The translations under genes were made by a program, and so were the position numbers. This document shows positions 44,591 through 55,600 of a DNA stretch of 64,000 bases, piece by piece; position 1 is the stretch's first letter; every line of letters starts with the position of its first letter. The DNA comes from Sorex araneus (taxonomy: Eukaryota > Chordata > Mammalia > Eulipotyphla > Soricidae): assembly GCF_027595985.1 (NCBI RefSeq), contig NC_073307.1:37452234-37516233 (forward strand), read 5' to 3'. The notes under the pieces are model-generated. The model was given only the letters and a program-made list of their open reading frames with translations, had not been told where the DNA came from and did no database searches.

Positions 44591-45029
44591 AGAGAAATAA
44601 TAATTTCAGGAAACATGCTCACAGGAATGTCATAAACATTTTTCTTTTTTGGTGGGGAGAGAGAGGGATCCAAAGAAAAGTGATTCTTCTTTTCCCGCTC
44701 TTCTTTTGCATCCAGCTTCCAATATTTAGAAAATATCTGATGGTCAGCACCAGGGAAAAGTAGTTGTATGTAAAATAGCCAAAGAATTTATCACCAACGC
44801 TCTCAAGACTGGTGTGAATGACAGGCCATCTCTCTTCCTATTTGCTGCAACTTTGTAAACTTTTTGTTTTGATCCCGGAGAGGGTCATTATTCTTGCTGA
44901 TGTGCAGACAATCACAATTTGCATCTAGAAGCCTTCAGCCATCTAGCTAGCTAGAGTGACATTCTCTCTCACACTTTCAGTAAGTTGTATTGTCATGCTT
45001 TCACAACATGAAAGTGAAATGAAAGTGAA
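44591..45029. other. Unique DNA, no gene seen
   Basis: Nothing recognisable. Confidence 0.5.
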
Positions 45030-45180
45030 GGAGCCAGGAAGATAGCTTCAGTGCGGGGGGGGGGGGGGGGGGGGGCACACATCTACTACATCTACTACAT
45101 CTAAAACCCTGTGTGATCCCGGGCACCACATGACCATTCCCTAGCATTGTTGGGTGAGACCCTATGAAAATTTATTTTTA
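45030..45180 (+). repeat. SINE-A, older copy with a 21-G run
   Basis: GAGCCAGGAAGATAGCTTCA head, then 21 consecutive G (45055-45075), a small CTACTACAT repeat, GTGTGATCCCGGGCACCACA and GTTGGGTGAGACCC. The G run replaces the region after the A box. Confidence 0.75.
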
Positions 45181-45364
45181 AATCACAGAACCTGATGTCA
45201 GGGTGCTCCCCTGTCATCCAAAATATTAACATCAACAATAAAGTGAAGGAGACGGAGACGGGAGAGGGAATATTTAATGAACATGAAAATGGGAATATTA
45301 ACGCAATTGAAAAACCAAACTCCCAGAGCCAACTTCAGTCAATTGCTTTTTAAATTACTATTAA

Positions 45365-45590
45365 GTTTGGTTTGGTTTGGGCCATACCAGATGGCCTTCA
45401 AGGGCAACTCCCAGTTCTGTTACCAGGGGTCAGTCTTGGTGGTGCTTGGGGGACTATATATAGCCCAGAGATTTAACCTAGCTCGACTGGTGCCCGCTCG
45501 AACAAATCAGTGAACAACGGGATGACAGTGCTACAGTGCTCCTGCATGCAAAGCATACATTGCAGCCTGTTGACCTATTTTCCCTGCCTT
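45365..45590 (-). repeat. SINE-A, reverse strand, split by a SINE-B 3' end
   Basis: GGCAACTCCCAGTTCTGTTA and GACTATATATAGCCCAGAG up to AACCTAGCTCG. After a 53-bp foreign piece it resumes with CTCCTGCATGCAAAGCATAC and GCCTGTTGACCT. The foreign piece is listed separately. Confidence 0.8.
45486..45538 (+). repeat. Isolated SINE-B 3' end nested in SINE-A
   Basis: ACTGGTGCCCGCTCGAACAA through GGGATGACAGTGCTACAGTG is exactly the SINE-B terminus, with nothing upstream of it. A severely 5'-truncated insertion is the simplest reading. Confidence 0.85.
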
Positions 45591-47769
45591 CAACCAGTTA
45601 TCTTTTATAGCAAGACAGCATTATGGCCTGTTAACTATGGAGGAAAAAAGTTACTCTGGCCAAAATGCCTCCAGCAGAGAACCCAAGGAGGGAAAAGTTT
45701 CCTAAAAATATCAGTTTTCCAAGTGGCTGTGGCTGAACAGCTCAGCTTTCATTGTGCCACACAAACTGTGTTGTCCATGAACTCTGCATTGGTGCGGAAC
45801 CTCTTAACCTTTGTTCTCTGATTACCCTCTGCTTTATCTCTGTTCTCTGGCTTCCTAGACTCGCAGGCACTTTGGCTTGTCAAATAGCCAGCAGCTGAAC
45901 CCCCATTAGATGATTTCAGAAACTGCTCAGACCATCGTGAGGATTACAGGAGTGCACCCACCAGCCCTGGCTATTATTTCTCATCTCTTGCTCCTAATTG
46001 CTGCTTGGCACACCCCCACGAAGTTGCATGGACTTTCTAGTTCCAGTGTGGTCCCTTTGAATTTCCCAGTTCCACCCACCTCCTGGCAGAGTGAAGATTT
46101 TCAGAGAGCAGGCAGAATTAGAGTAAGAGTGCAAGGAAGGCACATTTAAAACTTGGTAAATGGAGCCAATGCTTCCAAGTCCCCCAGATTTATCTTAGGG
46201 TCCTCTACCTGTTATATGATTTCAGTCTGTCTTGCTGATATGGTTTTTGGGAGCCATGACCTCCTTCTGTAGGCAGAAGATCCTTTGATCTGAGTGGAAA
46301 CCACCAATTTACTTTTCATCAGAAGATGAAGAGCCAGTAAATCATGTAATTGCTATTTCCCAAAGTTGGAGCTCTGCCCACAATACAAGTGGCCAGTCAT
46401 TATTTTTGCACAATGGCCTCTCTCCTTCTTTGTACCAACTACTATAAGGAGATCAAAAACAGGCCTAAATGCTGCTTAAATGCCACTTAAATTGGTTCCA
46501 CAAGTAATGCACACAAAAGAATCATTCCTTTAAAGTTGAATATTGCTATTCTTGGTAAGGAAATGACTGGTTTTTTTTGTTTGTTTCACCTTCATGTGCT
46601 GATTTTCTAGCCTCTCTCTGCCTTGAAGACAAGAATAATGTCTAGTGCCTTGACTCTGTGGCCCAGAATAGTCAATTTTCACAAGAGGCTGCATGGTCTC
46701 CTAACAAGAGCCCAGTAACAGATATATTGTGTTGCATGGCAGCTATTGCTAAGTGCTCTCCCCAATCTCTTCTCCTCTTTCTCCTCTGGCACTGAGAACC
46801 TAGTGCCAACTCCCCCTGCACTTAAGCAGAGCCATATGGCTGAGATTTTGCAAAGGGGGGTAATGAAATACATTTCTTCCATGTCTAGATAGAGATACCT
46901 GCCAAATGGGTTAAGTCGTGCTATTTTCTCTGTAGCACTGGTTTGAAACAGACAGACTTCCCAGGGTAACCTTTAAGTGTAATGTGGTTGAGAGCAGCAC
47001 AACCTTCATCATGCTGGGCCCTGAATGATTTCATTCACCAAACCATTGCCCTTGCACAGGTTCTGAGTCAGAGATGATTCTCTTGTGTGTGAAGATAGCA
47101 GAGGACTGTTGTAAGATAAGGGATACTGTGACAAAAAAAAAGGCCCACTCCTAATACCACCTGGGCTTCTATTCTTAACATTTATCAAAAATCACATGCA
47201 TGGATTTCATTATTTAAAACAAAAGCAGGAAATTTATTGAAAATAACTATCTTATTAGAAAGAACACATTAAACCAGAGATACTTATTTCCATCCATGGC
47301 CTTTGGCCCACCTATTCTACTGGTAGTCCCCCTTGTCTCATGCTGTGACCCCCTGGAATATCCTGAGTTCATATGGAGATCATTTGGTAGATGAGGGACA
47401 CCATATTAAACTTCATTTCCCATGAGCCCCTTAGCACAGATGACTTCCTCAAGCAATCCTTCTAGTGAAATTCTTAAAGACATGTTGATAAAGGAACACC
47501 ATAAAATATTGAAGGTCAGGTGGGGAAATATGGGGTAACACACGAAGCAGGGGGCTTTTACCCAACAAAAACAAAAGTTTTAACAGCAGTGGGTTAAAGG
47601 TGAGAAAGTAGATTCCTGCAAAAATTTAATGGGAACTCAGAGAACAGAAGGTTCAAACAGGGAAGATGAAGACACAGCAAAACACTTCATAATCAGGCTG
47701 GTCCTCAGATCATATGCTTTTTATCTTTCCCTATGCTTCTGACCCTTTCTCTATATTTTAAGCAAGTTC
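45591..47769. other. Long unique stretch, no gene called
   Basis: About 2.2 kb with no recognised repeat. Frames at 45510-45821 and 45910-46149 have no known motif, and the first starts inside SINE sequence. Confidence 0.45.
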
Positions 47770-48150
47770 ACTGTATCACTGTCACTTTCATCCCGTTGAT
47801 CGATTTGCTCAAGCAGGCTCCAGTAACATCTCCATTCGTCCTAGCCCTCAGATATTAGCAGCCTCTCTTGACTCATTCTTCCCAGTGGTGCCACATTGGA
47901 GGCTCTTTCAGGGTAAGGGGAATGAGACCCATCATTATTGCTGTATTTGGCATATAGAATACACACGGAGAGCTTGCCAGGCTCTGCTGTCCAGGCAGGA
48001 TGTTGAGAGGATGCTCTCTCTCTCTGAGAGGGAGAACTAGACTATAAGAGGTTGCTCAGCCGCAAATGTGGCCGTGCACTTCCAGGAGCATTGTTTTATA
48101 GTCTCTGGATCTTGGCTGTTGATGGGATTTCACAGCGCAGCGGGGGAACA
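47770..48150 (-). mobile_element. Composite retroposon, third copy, reverse strand, 5' truncated
   Basis: Minus strand: AGCCAAGATCCAGAGACTAT with TATAAAACAATGCTCCTGGA (compare 4852-4888 and 35597-35630), then TAGTTCTCCCTCTCAGAGAG, the SINE-C body (CATTCCCCTTACCCTGAAAG, GGCTAGGACGAATGGAGATG) and a GTGACAGTGATACAGTGA tail at 47770. The GC-rich first module is missing. Confidence 0.78.
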
Positions 48151-48413
48151 AGTTACTTCTTAAAAATAACTTCAACCTTTAAAAGGTCTAATACTTTTTT
48201 GGGATCTACATCTGATCTCTCAGAAGAGCCTTGGTAAAAATTTGAAGAGAATTTTAGAATTTGTTCATGTGATAACTGTACTTTCCAAGTTTGAATGTTT
48301 GTCTTCCTTTTCTTTTTTTGTCTGAACCTTAGTATTCCCTGTAATAACCACTATCAACTATTTTATATTATGCAATTATTTTATTCCAGCAGCTCACAGA
48401 AAGTACTCATATC

Positions 48414-48563
48414 AGGGCTGGAGCAACAGCCTTGCACGCGGCTGGGTTCAATTCCAGTATCCCAGATGATCCCCTGAGCACCGGCAGGAGTAATTCCTGA
48501 ATGCATAAGCCAGGAGTAACCCCTGTGCTTTGCCGGGTGTGTTCCAAAAAAAAAAAAAAAAAC
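48414..48563 (+). repeat. SINE-A with internal head deletion
   Basis: GGGCTGGAGCAACAGCCTTG lacks about 20 bases between A box and CCTTGCACG. The remainder is close to consensus, with a pure A tail. Imperfect flanks AGTACTCATATC and GGTACTGATATC. Confidence 0.9.
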
Positions 48564-48715
48564 GGTACTGATATCTTGGCAGGGCAAGGCCAAACAGCCA
48601 CTGATGCCAAAAGTCAATTATCAAATAACTCAAATGTGTTTATCCATTCTTATTTTTTATTAAGTGTGTGTATTATAATCACATTTGTAATTACGAAAAT
48701 AACAATATAATGTCA

Positions 48716-48888
48716 GGGGGCTAGAGAGATAGTACAGTGAGTAAAGTGCTTGCCTTGCATACAACTGACCTAGGTTGATCCCTGGCATCCCATATGGTCC
48801 CCAAGCACTGCCAAGAGTAATCGCTGAGTGCAGAACAAGTACTAATTTCTGAACACTCCCTGGTGTGGCCCCAAAACCAAAAGAAATG
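48716..48888 (+). repeat. SINE-A
   Basis: GGGGGCTAGAGAGATAGTAC head, CTAGGTTGATCCCTGGCATC, CATCCCATATGGTCCCCAAG, GTGTGGCCCCAAAACC. Confidence 0.92.
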
Positions 48889-49039
48889 AACAATAATTGA
48901 ACAGAATATTTAAAAACTACCTTCCAGAATTTGTACACATTGCCAAATAGCTCTGCATATGAGGTGGCATGGATTTGAGATTTCCACCTCTAAAATGTCA
49001 AAAGAAGTTGGATCAGTTCTATGCTGTGTATTAGAGAGC

Positions 49040-49430
49040 AATTCTATTGCTGCCTTGACACATAACAAAGTTCATGGTTCAGCAAGTCTATTTTCCTACA
49101 GTTTTGTAGGTTAGAAGCTAAGGGTTACAATTCTTTCTGGAGGTTCTGGGGAAGAATGTTTATTTACTCATTCAGGTTGTTGGAAAAACCAGTTCCTTGT
49201 GACAGTTATAGGACTGAGGTTTCAGTTTTTTGCTGGATGTCCGCTGGGGCCCAGAGCTCCTAGAGGCTTCTCTGGTCCTTGCATATCATCCCCCATCTCA
49301 GACAGCATGGCTGAGTTTGTCCTTATTCCACTTTTAACGACTCATAAAATTAGATCGGTTCCACCCAAATAACCCCAAGATAATCTCCCTATCAAGATCC
49401 ATAATATTAATCTCTTCGTCAAAGTCTTTT
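49040..49430. repeat. Old interspersed repeat remnant, class unclear (left part)
   Basis: TTCCTACAGTTTTGTAGGTT, TTCTGGAGGTTCTGGGGAAG and later words resemble a widespread ancient mammalian repeat. A likely continuation at 51215-51290 (GTAAGGTAACAGGATTTGGG, TAGAATGTCAACATCTTTGG) lies beyond the L1 insertions. I cannot name the family with confidence. Confidence 0.4.
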
Positions 49431-49439
49431 TTACTAGGT

Positions 49440-49675
49440 TAGGCAGATGGCCCATAAATAGAGAGAGAGTAAGAGGGAAACTGCCTACCATAGAGGCGGG
49501 GGCAGGGGGAGAGGTGAGATGGGGGCAGGGTGATGGGGGACACTGGTGATGGAAAATGTACACTTGTGGAGGGATGGGTGTTCGAACATTGTATGACTGA
49601 AACTCAAACATGAAAGCTCTGTAAGTGTTGCTCATGGTGATTCAATAAAAACAATTTTTTTTTAAAAAAAAAAAG
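49440..49675 (+). mobile_element. L1 3' UTR, 5' truncated
   Basis: Purine-rich UTR, GGATGGGTGTTCGAACATTG, GGTGATTCAATAAAAAC and an A tail at 49665-49675. It sits immediately upstream of the next L1. Confidence 0.85.
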
Positions 49676-49699
49676 AGCCATTGAAAGTTTCCTGCTTTG

Positions 49700-50580
49700 A
49701 AACCCTCCAGGATATTGAAGATAAAGGTATCTTCAAAGATGACACGGAACTAAGCAATCTAGTAAAAACAGAGATCAACAAATGGGACTACATTAAACTA
49801 AAAAGCTTCTGCACCGCAAAAGATACAGTGACCAGAATACAAAGACTATCTACAGAATGGGAAAGGATATTTACACAATACCCATCAGATAAGGGGTTGA
49901 TATCAAGGGTATATAAAGCACTGGTTGAACTCTACAAGAAGAAAACATCCAACCCCATCAAAAAATGGGGCGAAGAAATGAACAGAAACTTTACCAAGGA
50001 AGAGATACGAATGGCCAAAAGGCACATGAAAAAGTGCTCTACATCACTAGTCGTCAGAGAGATGCAGATCAAAACAACCATGAGATACCACCTCACACCA
50101 CAGAGACTAGCACACATCCAAAAGAACAAAAGCAACCGCTGTTGGAGAGGATGTGGGGAGAAATGGACCCTTCTACACTGCTGGTGGGAATGCCGACTGG
50201 TTCAGCCCTTTTGGAAAACAGTATGGACGATTCTCAAAAAACTAGAGGTTGAGCTCCCATTTGACCCAGCAATACCACTGCTGGGAATATATCCCAGAAA
50301 AGCCAAAAAGTATAGTCGAAGTGACATATGCACTTATATGTTCACCGCAGCACTGCTTACAATAGCCAGAATCTGGAAAAAACCCGAGTGCCCTAGAACA
50401 GATGACTGGTTGAAGAAACTCTGGTACATCTATACAATGGAATACTATGCAGCTGTTAGAAAAACTGAGGTCATGACGTTTGCATATAAGTGGATCAACA
50501 TGGAAAGTATCATGCTAAGTGAAATGAGTCAGAAAGAGAGAGACAGACATAGAAAGATTGCACTCATCTGTGGAATATAG
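49700..50580 (+). CDS. L1 ORF2 protein, C-terminal fragment (truncated at 5' end)
   Basis: The reading frame is open from the truncation point to a TAG at 50578-50580, giving about 290 residues of an ORF2 protein that is normally near 1,270. ORF2p is the L1 endonuclease/reverse transcriptase. This part lacks the endonuclease and the catalytic RT motifs and keeps the C-terminal domain. It includes the zinc-knuckle-like pattern C-x3-C-x7-H-x4-C ([18 protein letters not shown]), then [12 protein letters not shown] and YTMEYYAAV, all family hallmarks. The first few codons of the longer frame come from target-site DNA. With no promoter or start it should not be expressed as an L1 protein. The intact frame suggests recent insertion. 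Confidence 0.93.
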
Positions 50581-51044
50581 AATAATAGACTATAAGACTA
50601 ACGCCCAAGAATAGTAGAAATAAGTACCAGGAGATTGTTTCCATGGCTTGGAGGCTGGTCTCTCATTCTGGGTAACTCAGAGAAGGGAACACCAAATAAA
50701 ATGTGGTTGGAGGTCATGTGGGGGAAGGGTGAGGCGGGCGGAATACAGACTAGAGACTGAACACAATGGCCACTCAACACCTTTATTGCAAACCACAACA
50801 CCTAATCAGAGAGAGAGAACAAAAGGGAATTCCCTGCCATAGTGGCAGGGTGGGGTTGGGGGAGACGGGACTGGGGAGGCGGGGAGGGATGTTGGGTTTA
50901 TGGGTGGTGGAGAATGGGCACTGGTGAAGGGATGGGTTATTGAACTTTGTATGGGGGAAGCATGAGCACAAAGATATATGGATCTGTAACTGTACCCTCA
51001 CGATGACTCTCTAATTAAAAATAAACTAATAAAAAAGAAAGAAA
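49700..51044 (+). mobile_element. Young L1 insertion, 5' truncated
   Basis: Contains the last part of ORF2, a 3' UTR (GAGAGAGAACAAAAGGGAAT, GGATGGGTTATTGAACTTTG) and an A-rich tail. A perfect 17-bp duplication GAAAGTTTCCTGCTTTG (49683-49699 and 51045-51061) gives exact ends. The same family made the short insertion at 29876-30164. Confidence 0.96.
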
Positions 51045-51061
51045 GAAAGTTTCCTGCTTTG

Positions 51062-51127
51062 TGTGTGAGAAACCCAAAATTGGATCCCATACCACACGGT
51101 CCCTGTGAGCACTGTCAAGTATGGATG
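51062..51127 (+). repeat. SINE-A remnant at the L1 3' flank
   Basis: GGATCCCATACCACACGGTC and CCTGTGAGCACTGTCAAG resemble the SINE-A middle, which the L1 appears to have interrupted or abutted. Confidence 0.5.

Positions 51128-51172
<45 letters not shown>
51128..51172. repeat. (ATA)n microsatellite
   Basis: About 14 trinucleotide repeats directly after the SINE remnant, where its A-rich tail would lie. Confidence 0.96.
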
Positions 51173-51174
<2 letters not shown>

Positions 51175-51375
51175 CCAACTATTACATAACAAAACAAAGT
51201 ATCTTTCACCTGTAAGGTAACAGGATTTGGGGACTAGAATGTCAACATCTTTGGGCAAACATCCTCAATTAAAAATCATCTGGAAAAAAGTGAACTGCAG
51301 AGGATCAGCGTGAATCAGTGATGGACCCAGCCCCATGATGTACAAGCAACATTTCACTATATTATCACTTTATTA

Positions 51376-51376
<1 letters not shown>

Positions 51377-51423
<47 letters not shown>
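51377..51423. repeat. (CA)n microsatellite
   Basis: About 23 uninterrupted CA units. Confidence 0.97.
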
Positions 51424-51426
<3 letters not shown>

Positions 51427-51613
51427 TTAAATCCTGCTGACCTTGAGTACTCTTTTCATTAAGTAGGACAAAGAAGCATTATCAGAGATTCCCTGAATGC
51501 TTGGGTTCCCAACACCTCTCCTAATGTTCTTTTCTATCTTTTTCTAATGCCCACAGAGTAGTAGTAGAAATTTAAACTCAAGCTTAGTGGAACATTAAGA
51601 AATATGTTTATAG

Positions 51614-51775
51614 GGGCTAGAGCGATAGCACAGTGGGTAGGGTGTTTGCCTTGCATGCGGCCGATCTGGATTGATTCCCAGCATCCCATATGGTCCCGAG
51701 CACCGCCAGGAGTGGTTCCTGCATGCAGAGACAGGAGTAACCCCTGTGCATCACCAGGTGTGACCCAAAAAGCAA

Positions 51776-51814
<39 letters not shown>

Positions 51815-51816
51815 AA
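51614..51816 (+). repeat. SINE-A, young copy with (AAAT)n tail
   Basis: GGGGCTAGAGCGATAGCACA head, CATCCCATATGGTCCCGAGC, GTGTGACCCAAAAAGC, then about ten AAAT repeats. Flanks AAATATGTTTATA (51601-51613) and AAATACGTTTATG (~51822) support the target duplication. Confidence 0.95.
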
Positions 51817-51839
51817 GAAATAAATACGTTTATGAGGGT

Positions 51840-52689
51840 GTAGATAATATGAGGGTTCATTATATCTTATTTCTCCATGTGTATCAATTTGAATTTTTTA
51901 GTAACAAAAATTTAAAAGCAAGCACTCACAAAGGTGAACCATCCATGACAACTCAGCAGAAACTGTCCTGATGTACATTCTCTCTGGCCCACACTACTGG
52001 CTCCTGCAGGAATCCTGATTGCCACTTCCCTTTTGTGTTGTTTCTTCCAAATGCAGGAAAACCTCATTTTTCATCTCTGGTCAAAGAGCTCACGGAGAGC
52101 GGGCAGGGCCAGCAGACACAGACTCAGCTGTTCATGTAGGCCAGACGAAAGTCATAAATGATAAAGAAGGTTGACCCTGGCCAGAGGAGGGCAGGAGTTC
52201 CTCAGGACTGGGGAAGGAAAGGGCTGAACTTCCTGCCCTGACCTGATATGGGATTAAAGTCACAGGAGTCACTCTTAGAAAGGGGTGTCAATTAGAAAAG
52301 CCACTAATGACACAAGCTGACAATGCCATGAGTCCAAGGCCATGTTCAGGATTTGGTGGGGGGTAAAGGAGTTCATACATCTGCCTTTAATTTTCTCCCT
52401 ATCAAAAATGGATCTGCTTAGAAGTAGCAGCTTCTTCTTCCACAGAGACTCAAACCAAGACTGCCCTGATGGCATCTCAAGGATGGCTAAAGCAATGTCA
52501 CAAGGATTCATCTTTGAGACACCTCTTGGAAATATTTCCTATGCTGCCCAGTGATGTAGCTGCTGGAAGTGCCTCCAAAGGCGAGTTCTATCAGATTCCC
52601 AGGCTGGATCACAAGAGGAGACCTCACATTCCTTACTAGGAACATCCCCAGTGTTCCTTTGGGGGAAGAATGACTTGCAGTGTTGATGT
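51840..52689. other. Unique DNA, no gene seen
   Basis: No recognised repeat. Frames at 52275-52554 have no known motif. Confidence 0.5.
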
Positions 52690-52802
52690 GAATTCAATGT
52701 TCAAGTGGGCATCAAGATATCCTGGGGTTCTTGGGAGCCCATCAGGAGTAACTCCTGAATGTAGAGCAGGAAGTTAACCTGAGCACTGCTGCTGTGTGTG
52801 AC
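52690..52802 (+). repeat. SINE-A, left part, interrupted by the provirus
   Basis: Decayed SINE-A body: CATCAGGAGTAACTCCTGAA, GTAGAGCAGGAAGTTAACCT, GAGCACTGC...GTGTGTGAC. It stops at GTGAC where the 5' LTR begins. The remaining 3' end is seen after the 3' LTR. Confidence 0.75.
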
Positions 52803-53290
52803 TCTGAAGACCCGCTCACCTCCTACAATACTTAGCCTTGCTTAGCATGTCATTTTGGAAAAGCGCAGCTTTTACCAGTAACCTTCAGTTGAACCTGCTA
52901 ACACTCTGCCAGTGACCGTCAGTTGAACCAAACAACACCCATGTATGGCACAACTACCTCCCCCATTTGTGGGAATCAGCCAAAAAATCAGAATTACCCC
53001 TGCATGAGTCAGTAGAGATAACCACTGAACCAATAAAGGAAAAAGTCATCAGAATGGTAAAAAATGGTCCCCTTCTCCTGCACCCCTGCTGACACCCCCC
53101 TTTCCTCTTGTGTTTTTAGAGTTTAAAGGACCCTGGAAACAAGGGGAGGGGTTGCTCTCCTAGTAGAGGGTCAGCCCTGATTGGTCAGCTCTCTCAGCTT
53201 TCTGAACTCAACACTTGATTTGTGCCCAATAAAATTTTATACTACAAAGCTCATTGCCTTGTGTGGTCTTGCAGATACCGGACCCAAACA
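52803..53290 (+). mobile_element. Provirus 5' LTR
   Basis: 488 bp, aligned end to end with 57401-57904. It holds AACCAATAAAGG (CCAAT-like), the poly(A) signal AATAAA (53228-53233) and the 3' edge GACCCAAACA. Compared by eye, the last ~70 bases differ from the 3' LTR at about 13 positions, so the insertion is old. The terminal TG is degraded (TCTGAAG against TGTGAAG). Confidence 0.93.
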
Positions 53291-53292
53291 TT

Positions 53293-53310
53293 TAGGTGCT
53301 TGTCTGGGAT
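53293..53310 (+). other. Retroviral primer binding site, tRNA-Pro-like
   Basis: TAGGTGCTTGTCTGGGAT, two bases after the LTR, matches the proline-tRNA primer binding site of gammaretroviruses at 14 of 18 positions. Primer choice is inferred from this match. Confidence 0.75.
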
Positions 53311-53708
53311 CTGAGAGACTGCCTGGACTATGAAGGGCTTCCTGAAGTCACAGATTCCAAGTAGGAATCTGACAGTCTGGGCACACCACAGCCGACAAGT
53401 TGAGAGTCTTCTATTCCTCCAGAGGTAGATTTTGTCTGTCTGGAAAGGGGCCCCATCGGCAGGCCTCAAGAGAGAGAAACTGGATGCAGTATTGCTCTCT
53501 CACGAGGCCGGGGTGAGCAAGGGACACCTCTCATTCCGAAGGTCTTTGGGAGAAGACCAGAGTCTGGAACTTTTTTGGAAATTTCTTTCTTCCTCTCTCA
53601 GGAATGTCTTTTGTTCTGGCTCTGATCTCTCCAAGGGGGCAGTCGTTGGTCTGTGTTTTGAGTGTTGGTTTCTGTGTATCCTCCTGGCTTTGCCTTATTA
53701 TCAGCATA
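53311..53708 (+). other. Provirus 5' leader
   Basis: Untranslated region between primer binding site and gag, where packaging signals lie in related viruses. No specific signal is identified. Confidence 0.6.
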
Positions 53709-55200
53709 ATGGGACAAGCAAACTCAGAGGAGGCAACCACGCCTCTAATCCTTAGTCTTCCAACATTCCAAGGATTATCAATCCAGGGCAAATTATTCAG
53801 GAGACAAAATCTACCCTGGAAAATTGACTACATGGTAACAATGGGTTGCCTCGCCCAAATTTATTCAACTTAGAAAAATTTTAATAACCATCCAAATCAC
53901 CTTCCTTGTGTTGTAGCCTGGAGATTCCTGGTAGAGGAGCACCAACTGGGTTTAAACCGCCTTTACCAGTTGGCAACAATATGGTTTCTCTTCCCATCAG
54001 ACAGGTCAGGCGATCTGCCAAGGAGACGGCCGTTGCTAAGAATGTTAAAATCCTTCCTCCTCCAGAGGATGAGAAGAAACTTCCACCATTGTACCGAGGA
54101 CACCCATCTCAGGAGGGGAAGGATTCCCATTTCACCCTGTGCCCCAGCCTCAGACCCCCAGCCTTACTTAATCCACCTCACACATGCTCAGGCGCAGGTT
54201 AGGGAGCTGAGGTTATCATGTCAACACCTGCTCCCCCACTTACCCTCTTGCTCTGTCCTCCCCTATCCTGTTTAAACCAGGACCACCAGCACTCCTGCTG
54301 GCACAAGCTCCCCTTAAAAAAGTAGCATCCCCAGAAGGGTGCTACAGACAGCCTTACCTGGTTTATACTCCCTTCTCTGACACTGATGTTTATAAATGGA
54401 AGGCCCAGCACAGATGATTTTCTGAACACCTGCAGGATCTGATCTCTCTTATAGAGACAGTGTTCCTAACCCACCAGCCCACATGGGTTGACATCCAAAT
54501 TACTGCTTGTCCTCTTTATTTCGGAGGAAAGGAAACGAATGGTACAGGAGGCCAAGAAGTGTGCAACTAAACATTGACACTGATCTCCTGGACAGGCTCT
54601 TCCCCCAAACCAAACCTGCTTGGGATCCGAATATTTCTGCAGATAAGGAGAGTCTATAGTCTTACCGCCAGGCTCTATTGGGAGGTCTCCAGGCTGCAGC
54701 AAGGAAGCCCATCAAGTTGTCAAAATTTAACAGTATTACCCAAGATAAGGAGGTATCTCCCACTGCCTTTCTTGAAAGACTAAGGGAAGTGTTTAGGATG
54801 TACAGCCCCGTAAGTCCTGAGGAACCAGAAAACTTAAAAGCTGTAAATATAGCCTTTACAACACAGTCAACTCCAGATGTCTGCAGGAAGATTCAGAAAA
54901 TATTTAGATGGTTTTGAAGGAAAGAATATTTCTGAGCTGGTAGGAATATCAGAGAAAGTCTTTAACAATAGAGACACACAACATGAAACTAGGCAAGTGA
55001 AGACAGTGGCAAGGATCTTTGCATTGACAAAGGGACGGGAGGAGAACAGAAGGCAAGGACAGTGAGGGAAGAGACAAAGATATGGGAGCCCAATTTTCAT
55101 CCCTGCAAAAACCAATGGGCAGATTATCATCAGAAAAGACTTGGGTACACAGGGCCAACGGGACAGGATCCTAATACTGGACAGGTGAAAGAAATCTGAA
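53709..55200 (+). pseudogene. Endogenous gammaretrovirus-like gag, broken
   Basis: Gag is the structural polyprotein. The ATG at 53709 opens MGQ, a myristoylation-type start, and the matrix frame runs to a stop at 53873. Proline-rich fragments follow (53906-54275). The capsid N-terminal part is seen at about 54340-54480 (TPFSDTDVYKWK, LIETVF, HQPTW). The capsid C-terminal part with its major homology region lies in the frame at 54678-54917 (SPTAFLERLREVFRMYSP, STPDVCRKI). A basic nucleocapsid-like region follows. Frames shift several times and stops are frequent, so no full product is possible. Order and motifs assign it to the gammaretrovirus-like class. Confidence 0.87.
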
Positions 55201-55600
55201 CTTAAGGAAAGGACTGATGAAACATAAATTCATCATCCTGCCAGAATGCCCAAATCCCTTACTTGGGAGAAACTTGCTCCATTAGCTGAGGGTACCAATT
55301 TTACTGAAAAAGATGTTATTGTTACTTTACAACAGTCAGCCAAAGAAAGGAGTATGCTCATTTTCATGGCAATAGCAGATGAATACTCGCTGTACTCTGG
55401 AGATGCGGGAGAGGAAAAAGAACTGTGACTTCCTTGCAACTTTGTAGAGTGAATTCCCTGCTGTGTGAGCCGAGGGCAAACCTGCCCACCAGAGCCCAGT
55501 GGCTAAATTTAAAGACCACAGCCCAACCTATATGGGTTGTCAATATCTGCTCGCATTAGAGGCAAAAAAGGCATTGGAGGAGGAAGAAAGACAGAAATAG
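55201..55600 (+). other. Unassigned segment between gag and env; pol absent
   Basis: Related viruses carry several kilobases of pol here. Only about 400 bp separate the last gag-like and first env-like sequences, and I see no protease, reverse transcriptase or integrase motif. A 60-codon frame at 55246-55428 (starting MPKSLTWEKLAPLAEG) is not one I recognise. Confidence 0.6.

Noticed and set aside
53604..53708. Upstream extension of the gag frame (in-frame ATG at 53604)
   Set aside because: The MGQ start at 53709 fits gammaretrovirus-like gag. The upstream hydrophobic codons lie in the leader. A glycosylated-gag-like extension is conceivable but unsupported in a broken copy.
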